Made by a program: the position numbers and the translations under genes. The notes under the pieces were generated by a model. The model was given only the letters and a program-made list of their open reading frames with translations, did no database searches and had not been told where the DNA came from. Positions 49,901 to 63,320 of a stretch of DNA of 64,000 nucleotides are shown here, in pieces (position 1 is the first letter of the stretch; each line of letters begins with the position of its first letter). This DNA is from Bugula neritina (Eukaryota; Bryozoa; Gymnolaemata; Cheilostomatida; Bugulidae): NCBI GenBank assembly GCA_964035545.1, contig OZ037766.1, positions 2,029,501 to 2,093,500 of the forward strand. The letters are read 5' to 3'.

Positions 49901-51173
49901 GCTGGTGATCTTTCCACCAGACATGATGAATATTTCTGCCAAATGTGTGACCATCACATCAAGTGCAGATAACTCCATGTATGTCAACACTTTGCTAGAC
50001 AGCGTGTCATGTATCACAGATCTTATACTTTTAGCATTTATTTCTAACTTCTGGTTTGCTGAAACCAAACAGAGCAGTGAGAATACAGAAAACTTCTGAG
50101 ACTTGTAGCATTGAGGAAACTTTCAGCACTTATAACTAAAGTTTTGTAGGATGAAAAGCCATCTTAAGAAACAAGATTAAAAGAAAAATGTTAGAGTTAC
50201 TAATTGAGAACTTGCTGATTGCAGCAACTTTTAAGTAATTAACAATGTCACAAGTGAATGCAGGAATCCAATTACAATTATACAGTGTATGTATAAATAA
50301 ATGTAAATATATTATAAATGCAATTATTGTAATACATTATAAATGCAATCACAAATGCAATTATAAACGTATTTCTAAGCATAAACAACAAATTCCAAAG
50401 TCACTGTAATCTCATAAAAATCAATTTCTCTTTTATATTATGAAGCAGAATCATGTTTAAATGCATAAAAATTAGGACAATTATAAATTTGAAAGCATTA
50501 CAATTGAAACCAACAGGAAAGCAAGGACTGAGAATGAAAGTCAAAGTGATAAACTCACAGAGTGTGGAGAGGAGAGAAACACATTGCTGTGAGCACCAGG
50601 AGAGAATACCTGTGTACACCTTCGAGTGATATTCTGAATTGTAAAACTGGAGTATGAGACGGCAAATCATAGTTCCAAGGCTGCACCTAGAATAACAGCA
50701 GATAATGGAATCAGTGACTGTACATTTAAAATTGAAAATACATTTTGAGCTATACCAAATGAGAAAAGACAGCACTAGTTGACAATAGTTAAATTTTATT
50801 ACAGTTTATGTGATGCTTAAGTTGCCAAATGAAATAATTTTAACAAAATTATTATATAGCAATATTTAGCAGAGTTAAGACCAAACTAATCTACAAAAAG
50901 CTCTTTAGACTTATCTAATACACAACATGGTAGCATGCTCACTAACCCTCCACCTTTGTAGACTGACATATGCCTCTCTATAGCAGTGAGTATGAGCTGG
51001 ACTAAAGGATTGTCTGTATGGTAGTTGGATATCAGACTAGACGAGAGTCTGCTCACAGTTATGAGACTGTTACAAGGGTTCTGATAAGCTACATTACTAT
51101 CAGCTTTGTGCAGAGCATCAAACACTGATAATAAAGAGGACAACTCCAATTTAGTTGACTCTATATGTGCCAT
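46900..51173 (-). CDS. MKKS: McKusick-Kaufman/Bardet-Biedl syndrome 6 protein (chaperonin-like)
   Basis: MKKS/BBS6 is a group II chaperonin relative that helps assemble the BBSome at the centrosome and ciliary base. Exons in order of transcription: 51173-50947, 50686-50559, 50058-49843, 49551-49406, 49151-48980, 48497-48313, 48055-47886, 47071-46900, giving 471 residues against about 570 in vertebrates. Recognition rests on VTLLVCQKVIHPEIK (apical domain), NSLITVSRLSSSLI and LVQLILTAIERHMSVY near the N-terminus, SMTGDTDE, and the C-terminal QQSMISTAVAISNSVIL. The N-terminus lacks a GPSGR-like phosphate-binding loop, in keeping with loss of ATPase function. Exon 4 must end at a GC donor (CACACAG|GCACGT, at 49405): only this gives the right phase and the expected spacing to QAVMNRM. 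The start MAHIESTK at 51173 is the best available. Residues between the QALDVL and QTFSKC regions are fewer than usual. Confidence 0.9.
48678..48893 (-). mobile_element. tRNA-derived SINE (family 1)
   Basis: Minus-strand copy in an MKKS intron: head with TGGTCTAGGGGTTAGAG, body with the ATAATTGCC(A) segment, tail with AGGGGTTCTCACAGGGAT. The B box is altered (GTGGTTTCGAG). The target duplication is not clear. Confidence 0.75.
49630..49832 (-). repeat. ~22-bp tandem repeat beside an MKKS donor
   Basis: About nine copies of AGTAGTAAATATATACA(GTA/ACA) read on the plus strand. The array begins about ten bases into the intron after the MKKS exon ending at 49843. Confidence 0.9.
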
Positions 51174-53499
51174 GCAGTTACAAGGGTAGAAGAGGTGATC
51201 AAAGGAAAGAGTAGTCAGTCAATCTAAAACATAGTGCAAGTAGAATTACTACAGAGTAACTCATTTTTAAATATCTGATGTAATATAATAGAACCTTATC
51301 TAACAAACAAAAGAAATGAACAAATGATTCATTGAAAAGCTAAATACAGTAGCTGTTTCAGTAAATGAAAAAGAGCAAAATAACAAAGTATAAATAAAAA
51401 AAAACTTTCCAAGTATAGAAAGGAATAAGTAAGTTGACATCAAACATAGTTTACAGACGTAGCTTTAGTTTTTGAAAATATGACTCTTTAACGAGTAAGA
51501 CTATTTGAACAACATCCAAATGCTATGTTAGCTGATAGTGGAGCAAATATGTTTACTAGTACAGTGACTGCTTCTCTTAAAATTAAAGTCTTATTACAAC
51601 TACTGCCACCACCACTACCATCATTACTACTGTTGACCCCACTAGCATCACATATACTACCTGCAATTGCAATAAAAATAGTGCTGTTTCTGCTAATTTA
51701 TTGCTCATAGATTTCATCTAACTATTCTTGGTAAAAAAAGTCAGAGATGTGTCTTTTACCAGGAATGCTTATTGAGATAAACGACACCTAGTTTTCAATA
51801 TCTTAGATTCTGATTCCAATGAGTCTAATTGTGATAGTCATTATCCAGCTGATAGCAACACAACTAGTAAAACTAGCAGTGTTATTAATTCAACTATGCT
51901 AATGGTAATACTGATAGTTATATCATAACATTCATAATATTGGGATTTCATATCATCGATTACCATTCATATGAACATACTTTGCATTCACACAAACATA
52001 TAATAATAAATCAATCAAACTCAACTTATTAGTGATGCTGAACTCATACTCATACTGTGATAGTAATAGTCGAAGTCAACATCATTGGGATTATTTCACT
52101 CACAGTCAATGTCACTATCACAGTGACTATGAGTATGACACTGATAGCGAATATTCTTATATTTATATGCTGTTATAATTTAAAATAATAATTATTTCAC
52201 AGAATAAATTAATTAATATCCAAAGTGTATTATAATTAGAAGAAACAAAAAAACCACTCACCTTCATTAAACTTAGTAATTACTAATTACTATTACTATT
52301 AGTATTAGTATTACTATTACTATTAGTATTAGTATTACTATTAGTAATACTGATTTGGGAATAGTAGTTAAAAAAATTTAAAGTCGAGATGAAGATTGCA
52401 AAGCTTGAAAAACTAAAATCAACAAATCATATATCTATAAACTTAGCAAATTTTCTAGATATTCAGGTTTTATCAATTTCAAATGATCCAATAAATCTGA
52501 GCAATGATAAAATATTTTTCATTCAGCTGCGTTGACAACAATCTTGTAATTCAACTGTTTCAAACCAAGCTGATCCAGTAATAGTTTGTTTAAATATTGA
52601 AAATCTAAAAGAGCCGAGCTAAATGAATGAGTTTTAAAAATCTAACAAATTAAATCACGTATATTATACATTTTTTTAAGAAAGCTTGGATCGCTAAAAG
52701 TATTTTACTAACTATTTTTTCTCATTAGGATCTTAAACTAGAAAATTATTGAGGGGATAACTTTACAAATCAATCTAACTTCAGGGATGGGTTTTCTTGG
52801 TAAAATATTCAGTAGTAAAATAATAATAGATTACAATCATTTCAGTGAAGATTTAATGACATATAAATAAAAGTAAAATTGCCAGTTTTTAAATGAGTAA
52901 TTTGTAAATTTGTTGAATCACATTAATGAAAGATAACAATTTAAACTTGAGCATCATATTATTTGTGCATAATTAGAATACTTTAGAGTTTAGAACAATG
53001 ACAACACAAAAAGATTTTGAAAAACACTCTTTTTGTTTTGGGTCTAAAAGATTAAAGAACAAATACATTCAAACATAAAGAAGTACTCTGCTGTTAACTA
53101 TTTTCTGATAATATAAAAGTTTTAAATATAAGGCAGTGAACACGTAAATTACTTTTTACCGATGTTTTAATTGTTCAAGTTAGAATTAAAACATTTCTGT
53201 TTTTATTGCTTTGTATAAAGAGTACAGTGTAAACCTGGTATCTAAATTATGTAGCATTCTAAAAAGAATACCAAGAATAACTTTTGACTGAGTTGGATAA
53301 ATGTGAGCTGAAGATTCTTAATTAGTGTGTTCACATGCAATCTTTCTTTCTACTATGCTCTATAGTACATGCGCACTCTTGACTTGCACACTTTCTATCT
53401 AACTGTATAATTCTCTCTCTATATTGTTGAAGTTATTTTTTATGATAATCACACAGGCATCATCTACACTATGTGCTGCAATTAGGTTTGCTCAAATTG
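51174..53499. other. upstream of MKKS; AT-rich, no gene seen
   Basis: No supported gene. Contains a (CCA/CTA)-type patch at 51600-51650 and a TAGTAT/TACTAT repeat at 52285-52350. The MKKS promoter is presumably near 51180-51400, but no motif stands out. Confidence 0.5.
52285..52350. repeat. TTAGTA/TTACTA microsatellite
   Basis: Runs of ATTACTATTAGTATTAGT without other features. Confidence 0.85.
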
Positions 53500-55800
53500 A
53501 AGTTGCCCTCTCTTTCAATAACAGAAGGGATGAAATAAACAATTTTATACAAGAAGTCTAAGCAAAATAAATATATTGTAACAATTATTTTTTAAGGAGA
53601 AATGGCGTCTAAGCAGCTGTTATTAAAGGCTGAGTTAAATTATATACAAAAAGTATTGTTATTTTTATTATTGAGGAAAAGCGTGTATTTAGTTAACAAA
53701 AATATTCTTTTACATGTTTCAGATGAGAAATAACTAGAAACTGTAGTTCACATAAACAACAACAGAAGTTCTATTTGTAGTCTTAATTTGCTACTAGCCT
53801 AACCTGTAATTCAATTAATTATAAGGTGAGCAGCTTTCTACAAGATGAATGGTAAATTTCCATTTCAGATGTACAGAAGAGAATAAATTACAACGTACCT
53901 CTCATATGAGTTAAGCTGTATAATAGCGGAGTCTAATTGTTGACTCAATTATTTGAACTTGAGTTTACTCAGTAAATTCTAACAAGTAGCACTTATCAAG
54001 TTATTTTCAGAAGCACAATTACCTGAGTTAATTGCTAGGGGTAATAGCTGAGCTGGTTGAGGCAATTATCTGACTTTAACTGAACCTATTGACTCAACTA
54101 TTTGAACTTGAGGTTGCAAGCACCTGGGAGTATTCTTTATACTTTTTGAAGTTACCTTCTGATGCAGTTTTTCAGTTTTTACCTTGACTGGAAAATGGCT
54201 GGCTTTCAAGCTTGATTTGAAATTTTGGGAGAAATTATCGAAGCATAGCTGCATATTGTATAAGCTTGAGAAATATATTTAAATTGAGTGAGTTGATGTG
54301 TGTTACATAAAGAAGAAAAAAAAGCTGCATGGTTTGGGGGAAATACTTAATGTAGCTTTTCAATATTTTTGTAAAATTATGAAAACACTTTGAACTATAA
54401 AAATTTTGAAGATAGCAAAGCTATAAGACTAGATTTTCTACATTTGTGGATTTTTATTGCATTTTTGCTAATTTCTGCCAAGTACAAATATATAGACAAT
54501 CTCAAGTTTTCTATTACAAGGCAAGTTATTCTTTATCTGTTATCAATTCTCCAATTAAGATATTCCAGCTGGTAATAAAAGTTACACGTTTAACCAACGC
54601 AGGAAATACAAGCAACGCGTTTTCAGCTTCATTTATGATTAAAGACTTTATAGTGGTCCAGTTGATCAACAATTTTATTTTGCAGAACAAGTATTAGAAA
54701 TATTTAAAGAAAACAACTTAACCTAAATTTTAACATTCCTTAAAGCTTCTTCTGAAACTTCACCATTAAGTGTAGAAATATAGATGGTGTAAAACCCAAT
54801 AACTAAAAAACCCAACTAATATAATTCCTTAAGGCTTTGATTTAATAAAAAAAACAATAAATATTAAAAAATAAACTGTAGTATCATATAAATTTTGTTG
54901 TGTAATTATTTTTACTAAAATTTTAAGTTCTTACAAGTTGGTTCTTTTTCTAACTTGAAAGAGATATAAGCCCATTCAAGCTGACTGAGCTACCTTAAGT
55001 AGACGTAACTGACCAGGGTAACTTAATTATAATCTGAACAATCATACCTATAATTATAGGATAAAAGTTTTGCGGTGTAGCTTTAAGAGAAAATAGCTGA
55101 AATAGAGAGAACTTTCCAGTAATTATAAAGAAAACTCCCTGGTGAGCTCCAGCAATTAAATTCTTCTGCCAGATCAACCAGGTGTGTGATGACCAAACAT
55201 CAAATCATCAGTTGTCTTATTTAAACTTTATAAAGATAGAAGAGGTTTTACAGAATAGAATGAACTTATAAAATAATCTATGTTACAGAGTTGATGAATT
55301 AATTAAGTACTCAGAAATGTCAAAGTACAAACCATAAAAGTTCCTATGATATTAAATTCTAGCTTCTTTTTTAAAAAAAAAATTTTTTTTTGTATTGATT
55401 TGTCCAAGCAGTAAATATATTTGCATTATTTTTTAAAAAAGTTACAATGCAAGTAATATTTTAGGTTCATTAAAAATATGAGTTACCACAATATCCAAGA
55501 TATATTTATTTTATTTCTTGAAATTAAAGAGATTTTCTATTAAGATACCTAATATTTTTTGCTTAGAAATTAATAATATTATTTTAATTTCTAATACTTT
55601 GTTTCAGTAAAGGTAAAATATTTTATTTTAAGCATCCAGGCATGTATTAAGATATAAATAATATTAAAAAATTGTAGATAATGCTGAAGTCTATCGTAAC
55701 TAATATTTTTTGAAATACTGAAAGTATATGTTTTCTCTGAAAGTGAAGAGAGTGAAGTAAAAATCAAATTTCATTGTATCTTATTTTTCTCTGATTCTAG

Positions 55801-56001
55801 TGTATACAGAGATGGATGCAAAGATCTCAAACATGTCCATTATGTAGGAGGGTCACAGCTGGTGTCTACAAAAATAAATTATTCCAATTTTTAGAAATCC
55901 AATTTTATTGTATCTTATTATACGTAATAAATTATCTAGCAAACATCTTCAACACCTCAACTTCTCTCCAAAGAAAGAAACGATGTGTCAGTATTCATTA
56001 A
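55801..56001 (+). pseudogene. RING-finger fragment (second half)
   Basis: After an acceptor-like TTCTAG, the frame reads CIQRWMQRSQTCPLCRR, the distal half of a RING finger (Cys, then a W, then C-P-x-C). The first half with its C-x-x-C and C-x-H residues was not found, and copy B has no counterpart. The frame then runs into unrelated sequence and stops. It is either a remnant exon of a RING or makorin-like gene or a terminal exon whose partners lie elsewhere. Confidence 0.45.
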
Positions 56002-56036
56002 AGGGCACATGTATGTTTCAAGATTCCCCTTTAATG
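55953..56036 (+). pseudogene. orphan copy of CCCH exon 2
   Basis: Near-identical to the exon at 58146-58241 from CAC CTC AAC TTC onward, including MCQYSLKGTCMFQDSPLM and a following GT. The reading frame is intact, but the acceptor and the TGT GAA TAC start are replaced by unrelated sequence and no first exon or promoter precedes it. Homology continues to about 56190 into the former intron. Confidence 0.75.
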
Positions 56037-57655
56037 GTAAATGAGCAACAGTTTTGTTGCATTTTAAAGTTGGCAGTGTTAAATTGCTGTTTAGAAACAT
56101 TTAAAACAAAAGTAGAATATATTATTAGTAGAAGGGAAGACTACTACATTTGATACAATTGTTTAATTTTGTGCTGTAAATAAGTAAAACTCCAAGAAAA
56201 AGTTTTCTATATGTAAAAGAGATTGTAAAAAGTAGCTTTAAGAGAAAATGGCTGGAACAAGGGGAACTTTCCAGTAATTATATGGGGAAATGCCTGGGTG
56301 AGTTTCAACAATTAAAATTCTTCTGTCACATCAACCAGGTGTGTGATGACCAAACTTATGTCTTAAATTCTAGTTTTAGTTATAAGAAGTTTTCTTTTCT
56401 TGTGATAATACATTTTTCAAGCAGTAAATTCATTTGCATTATTTTTTAAAATAATCTCTAATTCAAATAATATTTCAGGTTTATTGAAAATATTGATTAC
56501 CACAGTATCTAAAAACCTCTCTATTTTGTTTCTTCAAATTTTGGAGGCTTCCATGTGGGAATCGTCTACAGGAAACTTAGCTTAGCTTCTATGGGGGAGG
56601 GGAGGGTGACATCATTTTAATAAATATATTTTTAATATTTTTTGTTTAGAAATTATTTATATCATTTCAGCTAATTATGAAAATACAACCTATTATTCTA
56701 ACCATACAGACATGTATTAAGATGTGAATAATATCTGCAGTCCATCAGCCATATTGGATATACTGAATGTACATTTGGTCTCTGAAAGTAAAATAAATAT
56801 AATAAATTCTGTAAATATAATATTAAAATTATTCTGTTTATAACATGTCAAAATATTATGGAAACTATATGGGCTTGTCATCCACGTCTGATGAAATTGG
56901 GTTCATAAAATATTAGGCTAATTGTTTACACACTGTATATAGTGACACCTGTTATGTAAACTAAGTCATTGTATAAACACTTTATCAATATATTATATTA
57001 AATTTATATGGTAGTCTCCCATCATATTAAACTTGATTTCAAATTTTAAAAAATTCAACGTTCCACTTAACGAATATTTTTAACTATAGAATAATGTAAT
57101 GCAATGAAAAACATGCAATAATTTAGAGCAATTACAATTTAGATAAAGATTTAATATATTTAATTAGGATTATAAAGTGAACTTCAAGTGAATTTTATAA
57201 AGCTTATTCTTGTTGTTATGAATTTAGAATAAAATGCTTTCTCCAAATGGTATATGAATGTGAATATCAATCTGCTTAAACTACTATCTGATTGGATAAA
57301 GCAAATTTTATTTCATTTTTTTCTCAAACAGGCCAGTTTTCATCTGTTCAACCCTAAAAGGTTTTAAACTAATAAGTTTATATCAATTTAATACTAGAGA
57401 GATGCTGTTAGTTTAGTAACAATATTTATCAGCAGAGCTATTATTATCCAGCAATTTCTCACATACTTGTCTAAGGAAGAGTTTAACTTATGAATATTTT
57501 AATAAAGCCGTCTATACTAGCATGGGGATCTACAAGCAGGCGTAATTCTAGTAAATGGGTTAATTGTAGACAATTTTTCAAAATAATTGCACTCATTGGA
57601 TAAAGAGCAAAATGAAGTAGCCAGTAACATGATATCATACAAGATTTTAAATTTG

Positions 57656-57699
57656 ATTGGTTGGATGGTGACTGGGGCCCCATTTTCTCACTATATAAA
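57656..57699 (+). promoter_or_regulatory. promoter of CCCH gene A
   Basis: An inverted CCAAT box (ATTGG, 57656-57660) lies about 35 bases before TATATAA (57693-57699), which is 52 bases before the ATG. The same arrangement precedes CCCH gene B. Confidence 0.65.
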
Positions 57700-57750
57700 C
57701 CCCACCCCACGTCAGTTTCCACAGTAAAGACAGAAGCTCTGTCCCTGACC

Positions 57751-58610
57751 ATGGCTCAAGTCAATGTTATGCCATTGAGTGAGAATATTAAGAAGAATAT
57801 CATATGCAGGTACCATCTGAAAGGTATATGCATGTTTCAAGACTACCCAGAGGAAGTAAGTAAACATAATTTCTGTTCAAGATATTCATATCAATATTGA
57901 TCAATGAAAAGGTGTTTTGCAAATTTTGAATTGTCTCAAAAATTAAACTTTTGGTTTGATCTCCGAAATTAAATTAAAGAAACAGTTTTATATCGTTGAT
58001 GCAACTTTGTAACAATTTTTAGACTGCATGTTTAATTGTAAGAATAGCAAATAGAACTGTAACTGTTGGTGCATGATTTTATTTGATAATTTCAAACAGT
58101 GACATGAAGGGGAATTATTTACAATATTTTTCTGATTTGTTTCAGTGTGAATACAAACACCTCAACTTCTCTCCAAAGAAAGAAACGATTTGCCAGTATG
58201 CATTGAAGGGCACATGTATGTTTCAAGATACCCCTCTCATGGTAAGTGAGTTAAGGTTTTGTTGCATTTTAAAGCTGGTAGTGTTAAATTACTGTTTAGA
58301 TGTTTATCCAAAAGAAAGCAGGAAATATTATTAGTAACAAGGAAGACTACTACATTTGATGCAATTGTTTGTTTTTGTGCTGCAAATAGCTAAAACTTTT
58401 AAAATTAAATCTTTTAATTTTGAAGTGTCCTTAGAGATTGCAAAATGTTGCTCAGAAATTAATAGTCTAGAAAAATGTAAAGTTTAATTTAAATTGTTAA
58501 GCATCATTGTATTGTAGCCCTAGCCATGTTTCTACTTGTGATGAGAACTTTAACTAATATATTTATTACAGTGTTCCTACACCCACCCTAAGATCTATCC
58601 AGCACACTGA
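57751..58610 (+). CDS. 79-residue tandem CCCH zinc-finger protein A
   Basis: Exons 57751-57855, 58146-58241 and 58572-58610 join in phase 0 to a 79-residue protein that is almost only two zinc fingers. Finger 1: C-x7-C-x8-C-x3-H (ICRYHLKGICMF ... CEYKH). Finger 2: same spacing (ICQYALKGTCMF ... CSYTH). CCCH fingers usually bind RNA, with x4-6 between the second and third Cys; x8 is longer. Each intron falls directly before the third Cys of a finger, so every finger is built across an exon junction. ACCATGG is a full Kozak context. Poly(A) signal at 58737-58742. RNA binding is inferred from the family only. Confidence 0.85.
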
Positions 58611-58742
58611 GAACAGCAAGCATCAGTAAGCAACTACTTTTTTCAGGCAAGGCACTTTTAATGGAAGATCTCTGAAGTCCTGTAAAACCCCTCAATCATA
58701 CCTTTAATGTCACAAGTTGATTTTCATTTTATTTGCAATAAA

Positions 58743-59600
58743 ATAGTACATTAAATATAAACAACTTTGCTTTCTTCAATGTATAAATTTTAAAATAAAA
58801 GATGTTTACACTCACAACCAACACACAATATATATATTCAAAATACAACACCTCATACCAGTAAATTATGTGATGGAAAAACCACTAAATTTATTATAGA
58901 GGATATATACTGTAGAAATTTAATGATGAAAAACTATTTTAAAAACATCAATTAGTAGAAAACTAATTTATTATGTGGTGTAAAAAAAAATTTATATTTG
59001 TATTTCCCAGCTTGTTAAAAAGCTTGAAACGCTAACTGTTGCTAATCTAATGCAGTACTATAAATAGCACCAATACAGTTATAAAGAAACATGGTGGAGG
59101 TATTTCAAACTCATGGAGTTGTTCCACCATACCTTAGCATTCATATAAATACCCCATACCCTAATTTTACTCCTCTGTTTATATACAATAGTGCATGGCT
59201 GATTAAACCTATTCCATACATTATTAGATGATTTCATCCCAGATAGCTATGCTGGGACATCTAAATCGGAACTTTGGCCTAGCATCTAAATCAGGTCAAC
59301 AAACTTCTTGTACAAACAAATATTCCATTCTATTTTATTCTAAGCCTAATCAAAGTTAGAAAAAGTATAAATCGAAAATCAAAATATTAAAACATGTAAT
59401 TATATAAAAGAATATAATAATTATTATAACTTAGTAACTAGGCCTGGTTGTAAGTTATATTATACGGTGCGGTAAAAGTAATCTTGGTGTAATACTTGCT
59501 ATGAGAAGAGTAAGGCAGTATGTGTTAAGTTATAGAGGCTTTATAGAAACAATTCATATTATATTTTGTAACAATATCAAAAAGCATCTGCTTTGATTCA
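58743..59600. other. spacer between duplicated blocks
   Basis: AT-rich sequence without a gene. Confidence 0.5.
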
Positions 59601-60303
59601 CAAAACTCTTCCTTGAAGAAAGAACAAGAGGGATAACAAACAAAATCCTACAAAAAATCTAGGCAGAATAAATATTGAAACAACTATTCTTTCATAAAAG
59701 AAATGGCTTCTAAGTAGGTGTTTTTAAAGGCTGATTTAAATTATATTATACAAAAATGATTGTTATTTCTATTATTGGGGAAAAGTTTGAATTTAGTTAT
59801 CAAAAATATTTTTCTACATGGTTCAGATGAGAAATAACTAGAAACTGTAACTCACAAAACAACAACAGAAGTTTTATATTTGTAGTCTCAACTTGCTGCT
59901 AACCTAATTTTGATTTTGGGCAGGTCAAACATTCAAAAAGATCTAATTTATTTAATTATAGGGTGAGATGTTTTCTACAAGAAGAATGGTAAATTTCCAT
60001 TTCATGCTTACATGAGAGATTAAATTACAGTTTACCTCACATCTGAGTTAAGCTGTATAATAGCCGAGTCTAATTGTTGACTCAATTATTTGAACTTGAG
60101 TTTACTCAGTAAATTCTAACAAGTAGAGCACTTGTCAAGCACAATTATCTGAGGTAATTGCTGGGTGTAATGGCTGAGCAGGTTGAGGCAATTATCTGAC
60201 TTTAAATAAACCTATTGACTCAACTATTTGAACTTGAGGTTGCAAGTTCTTGGGAGTATTTTTATACTTTTTGAAGTTATCTTCTGATGCAATTTCTCAG
60301 TTT

Positions 60304-60764
60304 GGTTTCATCCCACTTAGACGATTTTTAATTTTGGTACAATCTATATATAGTAATATACAAATATAACTGTTGCATTTGCTGCTAAACAATAAACAAG
60401 CTACCAAGCCAGCTATTTGTTTCAATTCAATACTAATTTAGCTACAGTTTATTTTATTCAGAATAACAGAATAAAATGCAAAAATGCATTTCACAGTCTA
60501 TCACATGCTGCTATATTACAACTTTTTTCTTATTATGTTTTGTCTATTTTTACCTTTAAGTTTAAGGTTTGCGCAAGATGGCTTTAGAAAGATTTTTAAT
60601 GCAAGTGGCTTGCTGGTGGCTTCTTTGCTTTCTATTATGTATTAAATAATAGGATAAAATACATTTATTACACTAGAATTTACAAATATCGTCTAGGTGG
60701 GAATCTTCCAAGTGGAAATCGTCTAAGTGGGAAATATTGCAAATCCTCTAAGTGGGATGACACC
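60304..60764. mobile_element. MITE with 24-bp terminal inverted repeats
   Basis: 461 bases. Left end GGTTTCATCCCACTTAGACG; inverted right end GGTGTCATCCCACTTAGAGG; both continue GATTT. It is flanked by TCAGTTT on each side (60297-60303 and 60765-60771). Copy A has the empty site (TTCAGTTTTTACCTTGA near 54167). Sub-terminal CGTCTAAGTGGGA copies lie near the right end. No transposase frame, so non-autonomous. Confidence 0.88.
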
Positions 60765-63182
60765 TCAGTTTCAACCTTGAGTAGAAAATAGCAAGCTTCA
60801 AAATAAAATTTGAGAGTTTGGGAAAAATTTATTGCATATTTTATAAGATTGAGAAATATATTTAAATTGGTTGGGTTGCTGTGTGTTACATAGAGAATCC
60901 AGGAAGAAGCTGGTTCAAGAGAAATACTTAACGTAGCTTTTAAATATTTTTGTAAAATTATGAAAACACTTTGAACTATAAAAATATTTAAAGATGGCAA
61001 AGCTATAAGACTAGATATTTCACATTTGTGCACTTTTATTGCATTTTTGGTAATTTTTGCCAAGTAAAAATATAGACAATCTCAAGTTTTCTTTTACAAG
61101 CCAAGATATTCTTTTTCTGTTATCAATTCTCCACGTAAGATATTCCAGCTGGTAATAAAAGTTGCACGTTTTACCAACGCAGGAAATACAAGCAATGTGT
61201 TTCCAGCTTCATTTATGATTAAAGACTCTATGGTGGTCCAGTTAATCAACAATTTTAGTTTGCAGAACGAGTATTAGAAATATTTAAAGAAAATAATTAA
61301 ACATAAATTCCAACAATCCTTAAAAGCTTCTTCTGAAACTTCACTATCAAGTGTAGAAATATAGATGGTGTAAGACCCAATAACTAAAAACCCAACTAAT
61401 ATAATTTCTTTAGGCTTTCAGTTAATAAAAGAAACAATAAATATTAAAAACTAAACTGCAGTATCATATAAATTTTGTTGTATAATTAGTATTACCAAAT
61501 TTTTAAATTCTTGCAAGTCGGTTATTTTCCAAACTTAAAAGAGATATAAGCCCATTCAAGCTGACTGAGCTACTTTAAGTATGCGCAGCTGATCAGAGAA
61601 ATTTTATTGTAATCTGAACAATAGTAATTATAATTATAGGATAACAGTTTAGTGTGAGGTACATAATGGTATAGCTTTAGGAGAGAATTGCTGAAACAGG
61701 GGAAACTTTCCGGTAATTATAGGAAAAACTTAGGGAACTTTCAGATAATTATATGGAGAAATACCTGGGTGAGCTCCAGCAATTAAAATTCTTCTGCCAG
61801 ATCAACCAGGTGTGTGATGACCAAACATAGAATCATCATCAGTTGTCTTATTCAAACTTTAAAAAGATAAAATAGGTTTTACAGAATAGAATGAACTAAA
61901 AGAATCTCTGTACTGATATGATGAATTAAGTACTCAGAAATTTCAAAGTACAAACCATAAAAGTTCTTATGATATTAAATTCTAGTAATACTTATAATAA
62001 GTTATTTTTTTAATTTATCATTAAATTTTCCTAGCAGTGAACCCATTTGTATTAGTTTATACAAATGCAATGCAAGTAATAGTTTATGTTTATTAAAAAC
62101 ATTGGTCACTCAATATTGAGCATGTCTTTGTTTTAATTTTCAAAATTAAAAATTTTTTCAAATAACATCTTTAATATTTTTTACTTGGAAATAATTTTTA
62201 TCTGTTCAGTTTTGTTGGTGGTTTATTTTAAAAAATTCAATATATTATTCTAACCATACAAGCATGTATAAAGATATATATAATATCTGACCAATGTAGA
62301 CCATGTTGCAGTCTATCAGCCATATTGGATATACTAAATGTACATCTTGTCTCTGGAAGGTAAAGTAAATATAATAAACATTGTAAATATATTAAAATTT
62401 ATCTGTTTATGTTTTAAAACATCATGGTAACCTATATAGGTTTGTCATCCGGGCCTGATAAAATTGGGTTTATAAAATATTAGGCTAATAGGTTACACAC
62501 TTGCTATGTAAATCAAGTCATTGTATAAACACTTCATCAATATATTATATTATATTTATAATGTAGTCTCCCATCATATTAAACTTGATTTCAAATTTTA
62601 TAAAATTCAACTTTCTACGTAACTAATGTTTCTATCAAATTCAACTTCTTATGGAACAAATGTTTCTAACTATAGAGAGATGTAATGCATTGACAAACAT
62701 ATGCAACAATATCCAATAATTCAAAGCTACTATAATTAAGATAAACATTTAACTAAAGCAATAAAAGAAACTTCAAGTAATTTTTATAAAATTTATTTTT
62801 GCCGTTATGACTTCAGAAAGAAATTCTCTGTTCACATGATGTATGAATCCGACTACTATCTGATTGGATAAATCAAATTTTATTTAAACAAATAAGTTTA
62901 TATTAATTTTATACTAGAGAAATGCTGTTAGTTTCATAACAATATTTATCAGCAGAGCCATTATTATCCGGCATTTTCATACCTACATGCCTAAGTGAGA
63001 GTTTAACTTATGAATATTTTAATGAAATTGTCTAAACTAACAAGGGGATCTACAAGAAGGCGTACTTTTAGTAAATGTGTTCATTATATCTAGCTGTAGT
63101 TATTCCCCGGCAGTTTTTCAAAATAACTGCACTCATTGGATAAAAAGCAAAATAAAGTAGCCAATGGCATGAAAGCTCAAAT

Positions 63183-63229
63183 TTGATTGGTTGGATGGTG
63201 ACAGGGGGCTTCATTATTTCGGTATATAA
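63183..63229 (+). promoter_or_regulatory. promoter of CCCH gene B
   Basis: ATTGG followed by TATATAA (63223-63229), 92 bases before the ATG at 63321; the block is conserved with gene A. Confidence 0.65.
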
Positions 63230-63320
63230 ACCCCACCTCAGTTCAATTTCCACAGTAAAGGCTGTAAAGAGAGTACAGACTACACAGAAGAGAGACTGAA
63301 TACAACTACTATATACAAAA

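Larger units (their letters stand above)
53500..57870 (+). repeat. segmental duplication, copy A
   Basis: Matches 59605-63430 over most of its length, for example GGTGTGTGATGACCAAAC at 55180 and 61810, and the ATTGG/TATA promoter block at 57655-57700 and 63183-63229. Copy A carries an extra tandem stretch of about 1.1 kb (55075-56230) with a RING-like frame and an orphan CCCH exon; that stretch is bounded by two copies of the AGCTTTAAGAGAAAAT...GGTGTGTGATGACC segment. Confidence 0.85.

Noticed and set aside
49455..50068. Long minus-strand frames rich in YLLL and YIYYY
   Set aside because: Frames run through the intronic minisatellite; the genuine MKKS exon ends at 49843 and its partner begins at 49551.
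60680..61063. 127-residue minus-strand frame ending in RRFPLGRFPPRRYL
   Set aside because: The end is the translated sub-terminal repeat of the MITE; the rest is duplicated AT-rich DNA with no counterpart frame in copy A.
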